DNA from: Tritrichomonas musculus
Taxonomy: Eukaryota; Parabasalia; Tritrichomonadida; Tritrichomonadidae
Assembly: GCA_039105265.1 (NCBI GenBank)
Contig: JAPFFF010000003.1
Location: forward strand, 1 to 64,000
Direction of reading: 5' to 3'
DNA: 64,000 nucleotides
Below the pieces are notes generated by a model, which saw only the letters and a list, made by a program, of their open reading frames with translations, did not search any database and had not been told where the DNA came from. Numbering within the stretch: position 1 is the stretch's first letter; the number at the start of each line of letters is the position of its first letter. Position numbers and translations under genes: made by a program. Of this stretch, positions 35,555 through 45,042 are shown in pieces.

Positions 35555-36202
35555 TTCTTCTGATTCTTTATCCTTTTGCATTATATATCCTTCTTTTTCC
35601 TTTTCACTTTGATCTCCCATGTCATTTGTTGAACTCCAATCAAACTCGCAATGAATATCACTAACTTTTTATTCGTATTCTATTGTATTAAGCGTTTTTT
35701 CCAATTCTTGATGATTTGCAAACTTTTCATGTAAAAGTACAAGCTTGAAAAAAAAAAGCGATTTAAAATGATTATTATACTGTATTATTATTTTTTTGTA
35801 CCATTCTAGAATAAGATTAAATGATTCTTCAATGATTAAATAATAATAATTCATTTTTAAATTTTATTTTGTTCCTTCTTTTAACCCACATTAGTTTTTA
35901 ATATAACGATAAAATATAAAATAAAAATAGAGAAAAAATATTTATAAATTGTCTTGGCGATATAACAGGTACTGTTAGACCTGTGCCACCTTTTAGAGCT
36001 CACAGCAAACCTGTACTACTTTTTTTATACTTGAATGACATACTGATTTGTTAGATATGATATTCAGTGTATTTTCCATAGCTGCAATCAAATATAACAA
36101 GCTTCCCATATATTTTAAAAGAATAACATTATTATTAAGTCCTTTTAAATCACCAAGGAAAATAGATGTTCCATGAAATTTGATTTGAAAGAAATCATTC
36201 AT
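35555..36202 (-). pseudogene. Decayed frame in the centre of the Mutator-like element
   Basis: On the minus strand a frame opens with an ATG at 36202 (69 codons). A second piece with its own ATG follows (35854-35669), then a third stretch with an acidic, Glu/Lys-rich reading (ending near 35555). Stops separate the pieces. I recognise no domain. This may be the remnant of a gene carried by the element or of a host gene fragment captured by it. An M3-like box at 36596-36603 points towards it. Confidence 0.35.
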
Positions 36203-37692
36203 GATTAATTAATCTTTAAATCAAACATTAATCACTGAAAATATAAATTAATTACTAAAATGATTCATTTAATCACTGAATATTCATCAATTACTGAAAT
36301 ATAGAAAGAATAATGTTTATTCAAATAAACCAGTCAATGATAAATTCATTTATGTATTCATGAATCTAATTATCAATGCTAAGAGCAAAGTTTTTATACG
36401 TTTATTTAAGTCAAACATAATATAATAGTAGAAAATCTAAATATAATCAGTTTAGAAAAATTCTTGATAAAAGAGGAAATTTAATAAGTATAATAAAGAA
36501 TGTATAAATTTAAATACAAATATTTATATATATATATATAGCATTTTCATCAATTGAATATTTAAAAAAAAGCAATTTTTACTTTTTTTTTAAATAAACG
36601 GTCGTTTTTGAAACACCTTTTATTTGATACATATGAAAATAAATAAAAGATTTATAACATTGTAATAACACATAATATCACAAAATATTGTATAATGCTA
36701 GATATTTTAATGAAAAAGTTAAATAATATTAAATTTAGAAATAAGATTCCATGAACTCATAACAAGGAGTATGAATGAATAAGAATAAGTAATAATATAA
36801 TATATTGTATCATTTAATATTGTCAATTATTAGTTAATGCAACGACAAGATGAAAAAATAATGAATTTAGAAATAAAATTTTATGAATTTACAACAAAGA
36901 GCATAAATGCCATCACGGAATAGGATAATTTTAATTTATTAATCGAGTTCTCTTTATGTTTTATATATTAATAAATATATTTTTCTTAAAAAGTAATAAT
37001 TAAAGTAAAAAAACTGTGAAATACAATTTTAGCACGTTTAATTTTTTTAAATTTTTTTTACAAAATCGAGTTTTTTGTGTGAAAAAAAGGAATTGATGAA
37101 ATGATTTATATATAATTAATATATATGTTACATGATATATGTATTCATTATGTTTTTATTTCAGTTTTACTTTGAAATTTTTTATTATTAATGAAAATTC
37201 GCAAATTTTTAAGACACTGTATATAACATTTATAATAAAAAATATAAGTAAAAAACGATATACTATAAAGTTTAGGGCAGCAAAGTTCTTTATTTTAACG
37301 CAAATGCTCAGTAATGTGATTTTATATAATATGTGATCATTTTATAAATCTATTAATTTTGATACATACATGAGAATAGTTATGTAAAAATCGATTATCT
37401 ATAATGTTCCTTCATTAAAAGCTTTTTTTTTAATGACATCGGTAAATATTAAATTTAATATGTCTGACAATGAGGAATTTCCCCATGAAATTTATGTAAT
37501 TATTATTACTATCAATTACTGATTATCATATATTTTTTTCAGATTTTTTCAGCATACCTTTGCTAAAAACAAGCATAATTTTTTGATATATTTTTCAAAA
37601 AAGTGGAAAAAAATGATACAAAAAATTTTTTCTCAAAAAATTGATTTTTTTTAAAAAAAAAGTTGAAAAAGTGATAATGTCCCCAATTTAAG

Positions 37693-39174
37693 TGGAAACT
37701 ATATCATACAGAGCCATATAAATTTGGAGGAGGTGGAGGAACTTGTATTATTATCAATGTCTTTCCTCACAATTTACGTTCCAGAAGCTTATAACATGAG
37801 CTTCCTCGCAAAAAAATGTTCGACATTTCTAAATCTCAGAAATTTAGCTGGTAAATCCCCCTGCAGTAGGAATTCACAAGCTAAACCTCCAAGATATAGA
37901 CTGAGAACATCCCTGCAAAAGAAGTTCAAAATCTAAGTCCCAGAGTTCTTGTTAAAAAAGGCGCCACAATAATAAAAATGCTTATCGTTTCTACTTTTTG
38001 AATCATTGTATCGTTTTTAATTCAATTTTTGTTTTGTGTATTTATTTGGTCGATTTTGATCGTCCTTATTCAATTTTTTTCTGATGATATTTGCACACAC
38101 CCTTTCAAAAAGCAGGCACGAAAATTCAATACTTCTACATTCAGCCACTTTTTTAATTGACTTTATCGCTTAATTTTGGTAAACTTTTTTTTGAACAATT
38201 TGGTTGAAATTTTACAACTTTCAAATTTGAATTCTATTTTGAAAAAATTATATGTGTTTTCTGAAAATTGAATATTGTAAAAGGTCCATTAAATTGTTCA
38301 AAAAAAAAGTCTACCATAATTTTATTGCCAATGAATTTTGATATGATTTTTGAAGTGATTTTGAGATGATTTTTGAGCTGTAATTGAATAGATTTTTGAA
38401 TGAATATTGAGTTTGAATAATCTGTAATTTAAGATGATTCTGAGCCGATATTTAAATAGATTTTCATTAGATTCTGAGGCGATTTTGAATGAATAACTTG
38501 GCATATAGGCTGCAGCATTCAATTTAGGACCTCACCTTTCTCGAAAGGTTTTCTTTTTCTTTATTTATCTCTAGCACATTTTTTTCAAAAAAAGGAAGAA
38601 CTTAAATTTAACATCATATTGTATAACTGCTTTTTTTTGTCCTTAGTTCTTCCAAAATTAATAATTTCATTTTAATTTTGACAGAGGAAATTTAGATTTT
38701 AGATATTTATGATTTCTAATAATGAATTAACAAAATATTCTTGCTTAATTACATATTTCTATGAGTTATTTCACATATTTTGCACATTCTCCATACTAAG
38801 TAATCTCTTTTAGGAGTTGCTAAGAGATCTTTTTTCAATCATTTTGAAATTTTAGGCATGTAAATTGAATTTTCTTTAATATGATGTATAACACCACTTA
38901 TATAAAGATGATATAAAAGTAGCTGAAAAAAATAAAGAACAGATTTCAGCCTTTTCGCTATAAAAGTTTTGATAAAATCTGATAGAATTTATTGAGCGTT
39001 TACCTTTCTTATTGAGGTGTCCTATTAATCATACGCTCATTGTGAAGTAGTTTAATATAAAATATTTAAAAAATAAAAATATGATCTAGAAATACAAACA
39101 CATTTAAATAAAATCGGTAATAATTAACAAGGGTGTCATATAAGAATTAGTTCAAAGAATGGTTAAGGTAAATA
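37693..39174. other. Spacer without a supported gene
   Basis: The first 250 bp are less AT-rich, with an open frame without an ATG (37724-37936), possibly an old remnant. A small inverted repeat (tggtaaactttttttt near 38177, inverse near 38300) may be a ~140-bp miniature element. A stretch around 38330-38500 repeats a gattttgag-like phrase loosely. The rest is featureless. Confidence 0.4.
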
Positions 39175-40356
39175 TTATGCCTTTGGTAAAGAATATGGAT
39201 TAATTTCAATAACATTTGGATCTATTGATTCTGAACTTTCTAAATTATTTATGTCTTCTGGTAAATTTGAAATGCAATATGGATTATCATCTATGGGATC
39301 TTTTCTTTTTTCAATAGTATCACTTTTTGACTTTATCTGTTTGTTCTTTTTTGAATTTTTAGTATTTTCATAAACTTCAATGTTATTTTCATTTCCTAAT
39401 TCCCCTGTAAATTGATCAATACTCTGCGCATCAGGAATGCATTCTTCACTTTCTACTTCTTGATTACTACTCATAGATGAGCCATTGCGTTTACGAATTA
39501 CAATATAAATAATGAAAAGAGATAATAGCAATAAAATAATCATAATAAAAAGAACTACGACTATCCATATCCATGAAAATTTTTTCAATGGTCGATTGGT
39601 GTAAGAAAATTTAATATCTTCAATCCAATCATCGTTATGAATGAATGAATCATTATTATAATAATACACAGTTGAAAAAAAGCTTTCTGACGAAGATTTA
39701 ACAAATGAATAGTCAGTATTTTCATCAATAAAAGACATTTTAATCGTCTGATACATTGATATGGCACTGTTGGCTGGTATAGAAATTTTTAGAAAGAATG
39801 AAAATGAAAAAATGCCTTCGATATATTGTCCTTCAGTTTGATAGTCTGGTGTCAAAACATTTGCAGAATAAATATTGCATTTTGAGTAACTTGATGAACT
39901 TTCTGATTTTTGCTGATCAAAAGATACTTTACGATATTCTTTTAAAAGAGATGGAGAAAAAATGCAATAATTATATGAATCTTGATTTAAAAATTTTCCA
40001 ATATTAGGCTTAATATCTAATGAATATTCGTATGATGCCATCACAAATATAGAATTTGGATGACAAAATAATTTATTAATGATCCAAATTGAAATATTAA
40101 TTTGAGATGTTATTTTAATTTGGAAACTTGGGTCATCAAAACTTAAAGCTCTCAAATCCAAAGGAATGGAACTATAATTTATTCTCTCTGGAAAAGAAAA
40201 ACAATCTTTTTGGCTCGTTGATGAAAAAATAAAAGCTCGTTCGTTGTCTTGAAGAGTGAATGTTAATATATCATCTTTATTTGCTCCAAATGAATAATAT
40301 CCCTTAGAATTGTAAATATATTCCTTCGAAACTATCAAAGGAATGAATAAAAACAT
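39175..40356 (-). CDS. Single-pass surface protein with NPY motifs in its tail
   Basis: This 393-residue type I membrane protein, with an ATG start, is not recognised as a known family. A short hydrophobic signal-like start (FLFIPLIVS) is followed by an extracellular part of about 250 residues, Ser/Phe-rich, with several NxS/T sequons and a few cysteines (Cys52, Cys98, Cys131, Cys160). One strong membrane helix follows at ~261-287 (IWIVVVLFIMIILLLLSLFI). The RKR stop-transfer is followed by a ~105-residue Ser/Glu/Lys-rich cytoplasmic tail with two NPY motifs (358-360 and 386-388). NPxY-like tail motifs often bind endocytic adaptors, so recycling at the cell surface is a reasonable inference. 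The first residues are AT-rich coding and the start could be slightly further downstream. Confidence 0.75.
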   Translation of the reverse strand: MFLFIPLIVSKEYIYNSKGYYSFGANKDDILTFTLQDNERAFIFSSTSQKDCFSFPERINYSSIPLDLRALSFDDPSFQIKITSQINISIWIINKLFCHPNSIFVMASYEYSLDIKPNIGKFLNQDSYNYCIFSPSLLKEYRKVSFDQQKSESSSSYSKCNIYSANVLTPDYQTEGQYIEGIFSFSFFLKISIPANSAISMYQTIKMSFIDENTDYSFVKSSSESFFSTVYYYNNDSFIHNDDWIEDIKFSYTNRPLKKFSWIWIVVVLFIMIILLLLSLFIIYIVIRKRNGSSMSSNQEVESEECIPDAQSIDQFTGELGNENNIEVYENTKNSKKNKQIKSKSDTIEKRKDPIDDNPYCISNLPEDINNLESSESIDPNVIEINPYSLPKA

Positions 40357-41096
40357 TTGAAATAATTATTTATTTTATCACAAAAAATTGGGTTAGTGGA
40401 TTTTATAAGATGTACAGAAACATAACTTTTTCAATGAATTGTTATTTACACTTAAAATATCAATATCTCAATCAAATCATTAAATATTCAATTTTCGATA
40501 ATTCAATAATCATTAATAAAGTATGAATTGAATATAATATCATGTAAAAAAGCTATTTAACCAATATATAAAAAGATTGTGTTATAACAAAAAATTGGCC
40601 CAAATTTGTGAGTTCTTAAGAACATATAATATGCTTTGTCATGTAAGTAAGCAGATATTTAATTTTGAAAAAAATCAGATCGCATGATTTTTTTTTTCCT
40701 ACTTTAATATCATTCTTTTTTCATTATTTTGTTTGAAAAAGTGAAACCTTAAAATTTAAAAAAGTTAAAAAATAACTTTGATTCAAATTAAAATTGAATA
40801 AAAATTCACAAATTTTAAAATAATATTATCAATTTTCAAATAAACCGTTTTACAAAAAATATAAATATCTTAAAATTCTACGATCAATTCATTTATTAAA
40901 ATACAAATATGAATTATATAAATTTACTTAAATAATATAAATATAAAAATAAGTCAAAATTTTGGCAGGATCTTGGTTTCTGTACATCTATTTTATAAAG
41001 ATTTAATTCAAATGGTTTGAATTGATGGAATATTGACCTCACAAAATTTTCAATTTTTGTTATTAACCATTTGTAAACGGATATATCTCAATTTTG
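40357..41096. other. Intergenic region between divergent genes
   Basis: There is no gene. An M3-like aaccgttt lies at 40843-40850 and a ggccca phrase at 40598-40603, shared with several places in this window (20230, 22531, 23690). The last 60 bp would hold the promoter of the DPY30-like gene. A tctcaatttt near its ATG is a weak initiator candidate. Confidence 0.4.
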
Positions 41097-41396
41097 ATGA
41101 CAGAAGAAGAAGAAGTAACACAAATTGATAATCCAGAAGTTGATTCAAACATATTGCAAGAAACAGAACGATTACAGCAGCTGGCAATGAATCTATCAAG
41201 CGCAATTCCAGTTAGATCTTTACCAAAACAAGAATACCTACAGGCAACTGTTATTCCTCTTCTTTTGGATGGAATGTCTTGGATAATTAAAGAACGTCCT
41301 GAAGATCCTGTTGAAAATTTAGCAATGTTTTTAATTAAAAATAATCCAAACACACCAGAACTTCATCAATCAATAGACGTTCCAGAGGCAGAATGA
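41097..41396 (+). CDS. DPY30-like protein (Dpy-30 motif)
   Basis: This small acidic protein of 99 residues begins at the ATG at 41097. Residues ~46-85 (EYLQATVIPLLLDGM, KERPEDPVENLAMFLIKNNP) are a good Dpy-30 motif, a two-helix dimerisation fold. In other eukaryotes such proteins sit in the COMPASS/MLL histone H3K4 methyltransferase complex, where they bind ASH2L. Related motifs occur in flagellar radial-spoke and RIIa-type docking proteins. The N-terminal 40 residues are acidic and unstructured. Sequence alone does not tell which role applies. The gene is convergent with the next one, separated by 223 bp. Confidence 0.85.
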   Translation: MTEEEEVTQIDNPEVDSNILQETERLQQLAMNLSSAIPVRSLPKQEYLQATVIPLLLDGMSWIIKERPEDPVENLAMFLIKNNPNTPELHQSIDVPEAE

Positions 41397-41619
41397 ACTG
41401 ATGTTTCATTAAAACATGATACTTCTTTTATATTTGATTTATATCTAATCAAGCGAGCTCTATCCATAAGATTCTTTTTCATCAATAGATTAGCTTATTA
41501 AATCAACTTATTATTAATAAATTCTATTACTACTAATAATAATTATAAAACCAATTTTCTCAAAAAAAAAAAAAAAATATTTCGTTCAAGTATCACTTTA
41601 AATATACAATACAATAAAA

Positions 41620-43128
41620 TTACATTTCGTTGAGAGCTTCTGTTTCATTATCATTAATTTGTTCTTCTTGGTCAATTTTATCATCATTAGCATCGCAAAG
41701 ATATCCAGTAATGAAACTAACAAGATCTGCTGCTTGGTTATAATCAACCAATTTAATTTTTAATATCTTTTGAACGTTATTTTTGAAATGAGGGAAAATC
41801 CAGCCACTTCTGCATAGTTTTATTCTTAATTTTGAGCTAAATCTGAGGTTTTCTTCAGCTTGCAAAATTGCAGATGCAACATCTTGTTTTTCCCCAAAGA
41901 CTTGTAAAGCGCACATATATAAATAACGTAAGCATTCTGGCGTTTTTTCATCAACTGCAGCCGATGAAACACGATAAACTACAGAAGGCTTAATCTGATA
42001 ATCATAATGTAACATCCAGTATATAATGCATTGGGTAGCAGCTGCAGAAACAAATTCATTTTTGTCTTTGATTAGTTCGATAACTAGATTGTGTGTGTCA
42101 AGACCAATCTTTTTTGGGTTAGTAAAAGATAAAATGAAAAGTCGAACAAACATGTATGGATCACGAGTTGTTTCGCAGTCATCACAAGGACCTGTAAATT
42201 TAATATCAGGTTTCAATTGCTTAATGGCTTGAGTGGCTAGTTCATACGATAAATCAATATTAGTTTGAGGTTCCCGTTGAGATATCCATTTTACTTCATT
42301 CATTTTTGTTGGAACGTCTGAACGAAGAAGAAGTTTCATCGACGTTTCTGATAGCCAAAGTTGCTTGTAAAAGTTAGTAACTATTTCAATATCTGATAAA
42401 GTAAAATGATTATGAGTTAGCAACCAAACCTCAAAATCAGCAAATGGTATGATATCTCGGATTTCCGTGCTGGCAACCATTAAGTCAATAACGATTGAAA
42501 CGGGAAATTGCTTTAAAAGTGGTCGTATTATTGTTGGAGTTAAATATGCAGTAACATCTTTTCGCGAAACTGTTAAAAGATGGCCTAATCTGCCAACACG
42601 AAGATTTTGTGTTTTAACCACAAGCTGGAATAAAAGCATAAGTGGACTTTTTTCTGGACGTTTTTGAGAGAGAATCCATTTAACGAAAAACAAAGGATCG
42701 TGCGCATAAAATTTTTCAAGCATAAGAATAACTCGTTCATCAAAATTTGCTGTAAGATAAAATAAATAATCAATAAATTTTGATTGTTTCAGAAAAGGAG
42801 GATAAGGTAGATAATCAATGGTGTTTCCATCAACTTTTTGATCAGTTCCTTCTTTTGAACTTTTTGATTCTTGTAAAAGAATATCAGATTTTTCGATCAT
42901 ATGGCATATCAAATCAACAGTAGCAGAAGTTACTTTATCTGTAATAGGGTTCTTTAGATTATCTGTAAATTTTGAAACAAGTTTGGCAAGGATAATATTA
43001 GTATATTCAGGAACAAATTGAAATAGATCATAAATAAGAGCTACTTGGCTAGATGATGTAGCTTTTTTTAGTTTAGTCATTTTATCTGAGAGATCTTTCT
43101 CTTTGGGCGTTTTCGGCTTCCAAAACAT
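41620..43128 (-). CDS. Unrecognised helical protein, possibly HEAT/ARM-like
   Basis: This protein has 502 residues from the ATG at 43126-43128 (MFWKPKTPKEKD). An in-frame TTG lies just upstream but is unlikely to be used. It is almost entirely alpha-helical, without signal peptide or membrane helix, with recurring Leu/Ile/Phe patterns of about 35-45 residues that suggest an ARM/HEAT-type solenoid, and an acidic tail after ~480. I do not recognise the family. It shares a divergent 78-bp promoter region with the TBC-like gene, so the two may be co-regulated. Confidence 0.7.
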   Translation of the reverse strand: MFWKPKTPKEKDLSDKMTKLKKATSSSQVALIYDLFQFVPEYTNIILAKLVSKFTDNLKNPITDKVTSATVDLICHMIEKSDILLQESKSSKEGTDQKVDGNTIDYLPYPPFLKQSKFIDYLFYLTANFDERVILMLEKFYAHDPLFFVKWILSQKRPEKSPLMLLFQLVVKTQNLRVGRLGHLLTVSRKDVTAYLTPTIIRPLLKQFPVSIVIDLMVASTEIRDIIPFADFEVWLLTHNHFTLSDIEIVTNFYKQLWLSETSMKLLLRSDVPTKMNEVKWISQREPQTNIDLSYELATQAIKQLKPDIKFTGPCDDCETTRDPYMFVRLFILSFTNPKKIGLDTHNLVIELIKDKNEFVSAAATQCIIYWMLHYDYQIKPSVVYRVSSAAVDEKTPECLRYLYMCALQVFGEKQDVASAILQAEENLRFSSKLRIKLCRSGWIFPHFKNNVQKILKIKLVDYNQAADLVSFITGYLCDANDDKIDQEEQINDNETEALNEM

Positions 43129-43196
43129 CTGTATCAAAATGTATTGAATTGAAAATTTTTAATTCAATAATTTTTAAATTTTTACAACCTTAGTGT

Positions 43197-43201
43197 TCAT
43201 T
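43197..43201 (+). promoter_or_regulatory. Initiator TCATT of the TBC-like gene
   Basis: TCATT fits the trichomonad initiator TCA(+1)(Py)(T/A). Transcription from its A at 43199 would give an 8-base leader before the ATG at 43207, typical for trichomonads. Confidence 0.6.
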
Positions 43202-43206
43202 AACAA

Positions 43207-44825
43207 ATGGAATGGCCAATCGAAATAGATTTGGGACAAGGGACATATGCAGATGTTTTCCTTTCGTTTCGTGTTAATTTTGGTGAGCTGATAATGGATT
43301 ACTATGATTCAACAAAGGAACAATTTATTTTAGACCAATTATCATCTTTCCAAAGAGTTGAGTTCGATGATTCAAATCCCCTTCATATAAGTTTTATAGG
43401 CAATAAAGTTAAAAGAAGTTTTAAGTTTAAAGACGAAGATGCTTTATCAAATGTTTGGAGTTATTTACAAAACTATGTTAAATTTCAGTCTATTTCTGGT
43501 AGGGATCGAGCGTATACGATCGTTCCTGTTAAAAAATTTTCATCAGATAAGCTTGACCATTTTGCAGAAGATGCATCAGCACAAAAGAAAAGCGTTTTAG
43601 GGAAAGAATTGGTTTCAGTTCCTGAGGCAATTACATCAAAAATAATTCTCGAATCAATGCCAGATTTTGAATTAATTAATGTTGATGAAAATAATTATCA
43701 AAATATATTCAGAAATGATGGAATAATAAAGGACGAATATAACATGAGCCGTGTTCAAATAAAATTTGATTTTGTGTTTAATCTTTGGAAATCATTTTTT
43801 GGAATTAATCCTTCTGAAAATGATTTTGATGATTATAAAAAATTACTTTCTCAATGGAATCCAATTTATTCATCAAAATGGCAAAATAATTTGCATCTTC
43901 GACGTTTTGTTGCTTTATTTGAAAATGATTTAAAAAACTCTTATTTTACCTTTGATCTCCGAAAATTAACTTTTGAAATATTAATGTCATGTATGTTAAT
44001 TATGCATCTTTAGTTCTTTCTTTCCATCTTTAAATTTGAAAAACAGCATATTGAGCTTATTGTTAAAATGAATTTATTTAATGATTATTGATTTAACGTG
44101 TATTGAGGTTAATATTAAATTTATTTTTTAGTTAAAATTAGGATGAAAGAAAGAATATTATTGGTGCAGTCATTTTTTTAACAATCTCACACACAGTTTA
44201 TTTTCAAAAATTTGGCCGTATTTCGTATCAAATTTCATTATATAGAATTGTTTCTTTTTTAATTGATTCATCGATTGTTATTGAAAGTAGAGATAATAAT
44301 GCAAATCGATTTCATCTTCACGATGGTGATATCTCTGACAGAATTACAATTTCAGTTTCTCTATTTTGCATGTTCTCAGAAATATATGATCGTTTTATTG
44401 ATTCATCAAGTTCAAGATATGAATTTATTTCACAAGAGCAATTTACAGATAGTGTGAATGAAATTCTTCGTCAATCTTCGCCTTCTACACTTAAACTGCT
44501 GGAATCCTTTGGTATTAATGATTATAATTTCATATATATATACCTTCAATCATTTCTCATAGGTGCAAAGCTATCAAGCCATGAAAAATATCTGTTTACG
44601 GCTTTCGTTACTGCCAAATCAAAGAGAAAATTTGCTGTTAATCTTATCGCAGCGTCTTTTATTATGCTACACTGTAGATTAGCAAATGTTCTCTCTGATA
44701 ATCCAGAAGCCTTTCAAGAGTTGTATATCGCTTTGTTGATGAAAATTGATGAAAGATTACTTGTAGAAAATGCGAAGATTCTTGAGAAATTATCAGAAAA
44801 AAAAGATAATGAGAATATTATATGA
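43207..44825 (+). CDS. TBC-like protein, two exons (43207-43990, 44197-44825)
   Basis: Joining the two exons gives one continuous 470-residue frame, while unspliced reading stops at once. The N-terminal ~110 residues (IDLGQGTYADVFLSFRVNFG onward) resemble the PH-like N-terminal domain of TBC1D15/Gyp7-type proteins. After a linker, residues ~210-460 have the helical layout of a Rab GTPase-activating (TBC) domain (LHLRRFVALFENDL, then the helical C-terminal lobe). The catalytic signature is poor: the arginine-finger motif IxxDxxR reads FENDLKN, and the YxQ glutamine finger is not seen. If it is a TBC protein it probably binds Rabs without activating their hydrolysis. The TBC assignment is moderate; the gene model is strong. 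Confidence 0.7.
43991..44196 (+). other. Spliceosomal intron, 206 bp, phase 1
   Basis: The intron starts GTATGTTAAT and ends TCTCACACACAG. These match the trichomonad 5' signal GTATGT and the fused branch-point/3' signal ACTAACACACAG at 10 of 12 positions. Removing it joins codon parts t and tt and restores the frame, and several in-frame stops are lost. No other pair of sites in the region does this as cleanly. Confidence 0.9.
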
Positions 44826-44931
44826 AATATCTTGTATGTTACATCTTTACGGTATGCACTATATTTGAATATCATTATTTTGTTTTTTATTTATAAAAAG
44901 AATAAATATTATATCCTATAATTTTTGTTTT

Positions 44932-44939
44932 GACCGTTT
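44932..44939 (+). promoter_or_regulatory. M3-like box GACCGTTT upstream of DRC2
   Basis: The box is in the sense direction, about 104 bp before the ATG. It fits the published M3 consensus. A Myb-like aaacgata follows at 44997-45003. Confidence 0.4.
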
Positions 44940-45036
44940 ATTATAAAATTGAATATTAAAATGGATTATAAATTCAAATAAAACGTACGTTATTTAAACG
45001 ATAGTATTTAATTCAATCTTTTATGAAATAACGATA

Positions 45037-45041
45037 TCATA
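45037..45041 (+). promoter_or_regulatory. Initiator TCATA of the DRC2 gene
   Basis: TCATA directly precedes the ATG at 45043, so a transcript starting at its A (45039) would have a leader of only four bases. This is short even for trichomonads, but the match is exact. Confidence 0.55.
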
Positions 45042-45042
45042 A

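Larger units (their letters stand above)
33606..37683. mobile_element. Mutator-like non-autonomous element, 4.08 kb, ~1.1-kb TIRs
   Basis: The left arm (about 33606-34879) and right arm (about 36591-37683) are inverted copies starting GGGACATTATCAC. The 9-bp sequence CAATTTAAG stands directly on both sides (33597-33605 and 37684-37692), and the same locus type without insertion has it once at 20265-20273, followed by an identical tggaaactatatcatac. A 9-bp duplication plus kilobase arms fits Mutator-like elements, which are known in Trichomonas. The left arm is longer only because another element sits in it (34415-34607). Each arm ends inside with an inward-facing GACCGTTT box (34867-34874 and 36596-36603). 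The 1.7-kb centre holds only a decayed frame. Confidence 0.85.

Noticed and set aside
37139..37336. 65-codon frame found identically at 33938-34135 on the other strand
   Set aside because: It lies in the inverted arms of the Mutator-like element and is identical because the arms are. There is no supported start or domain.
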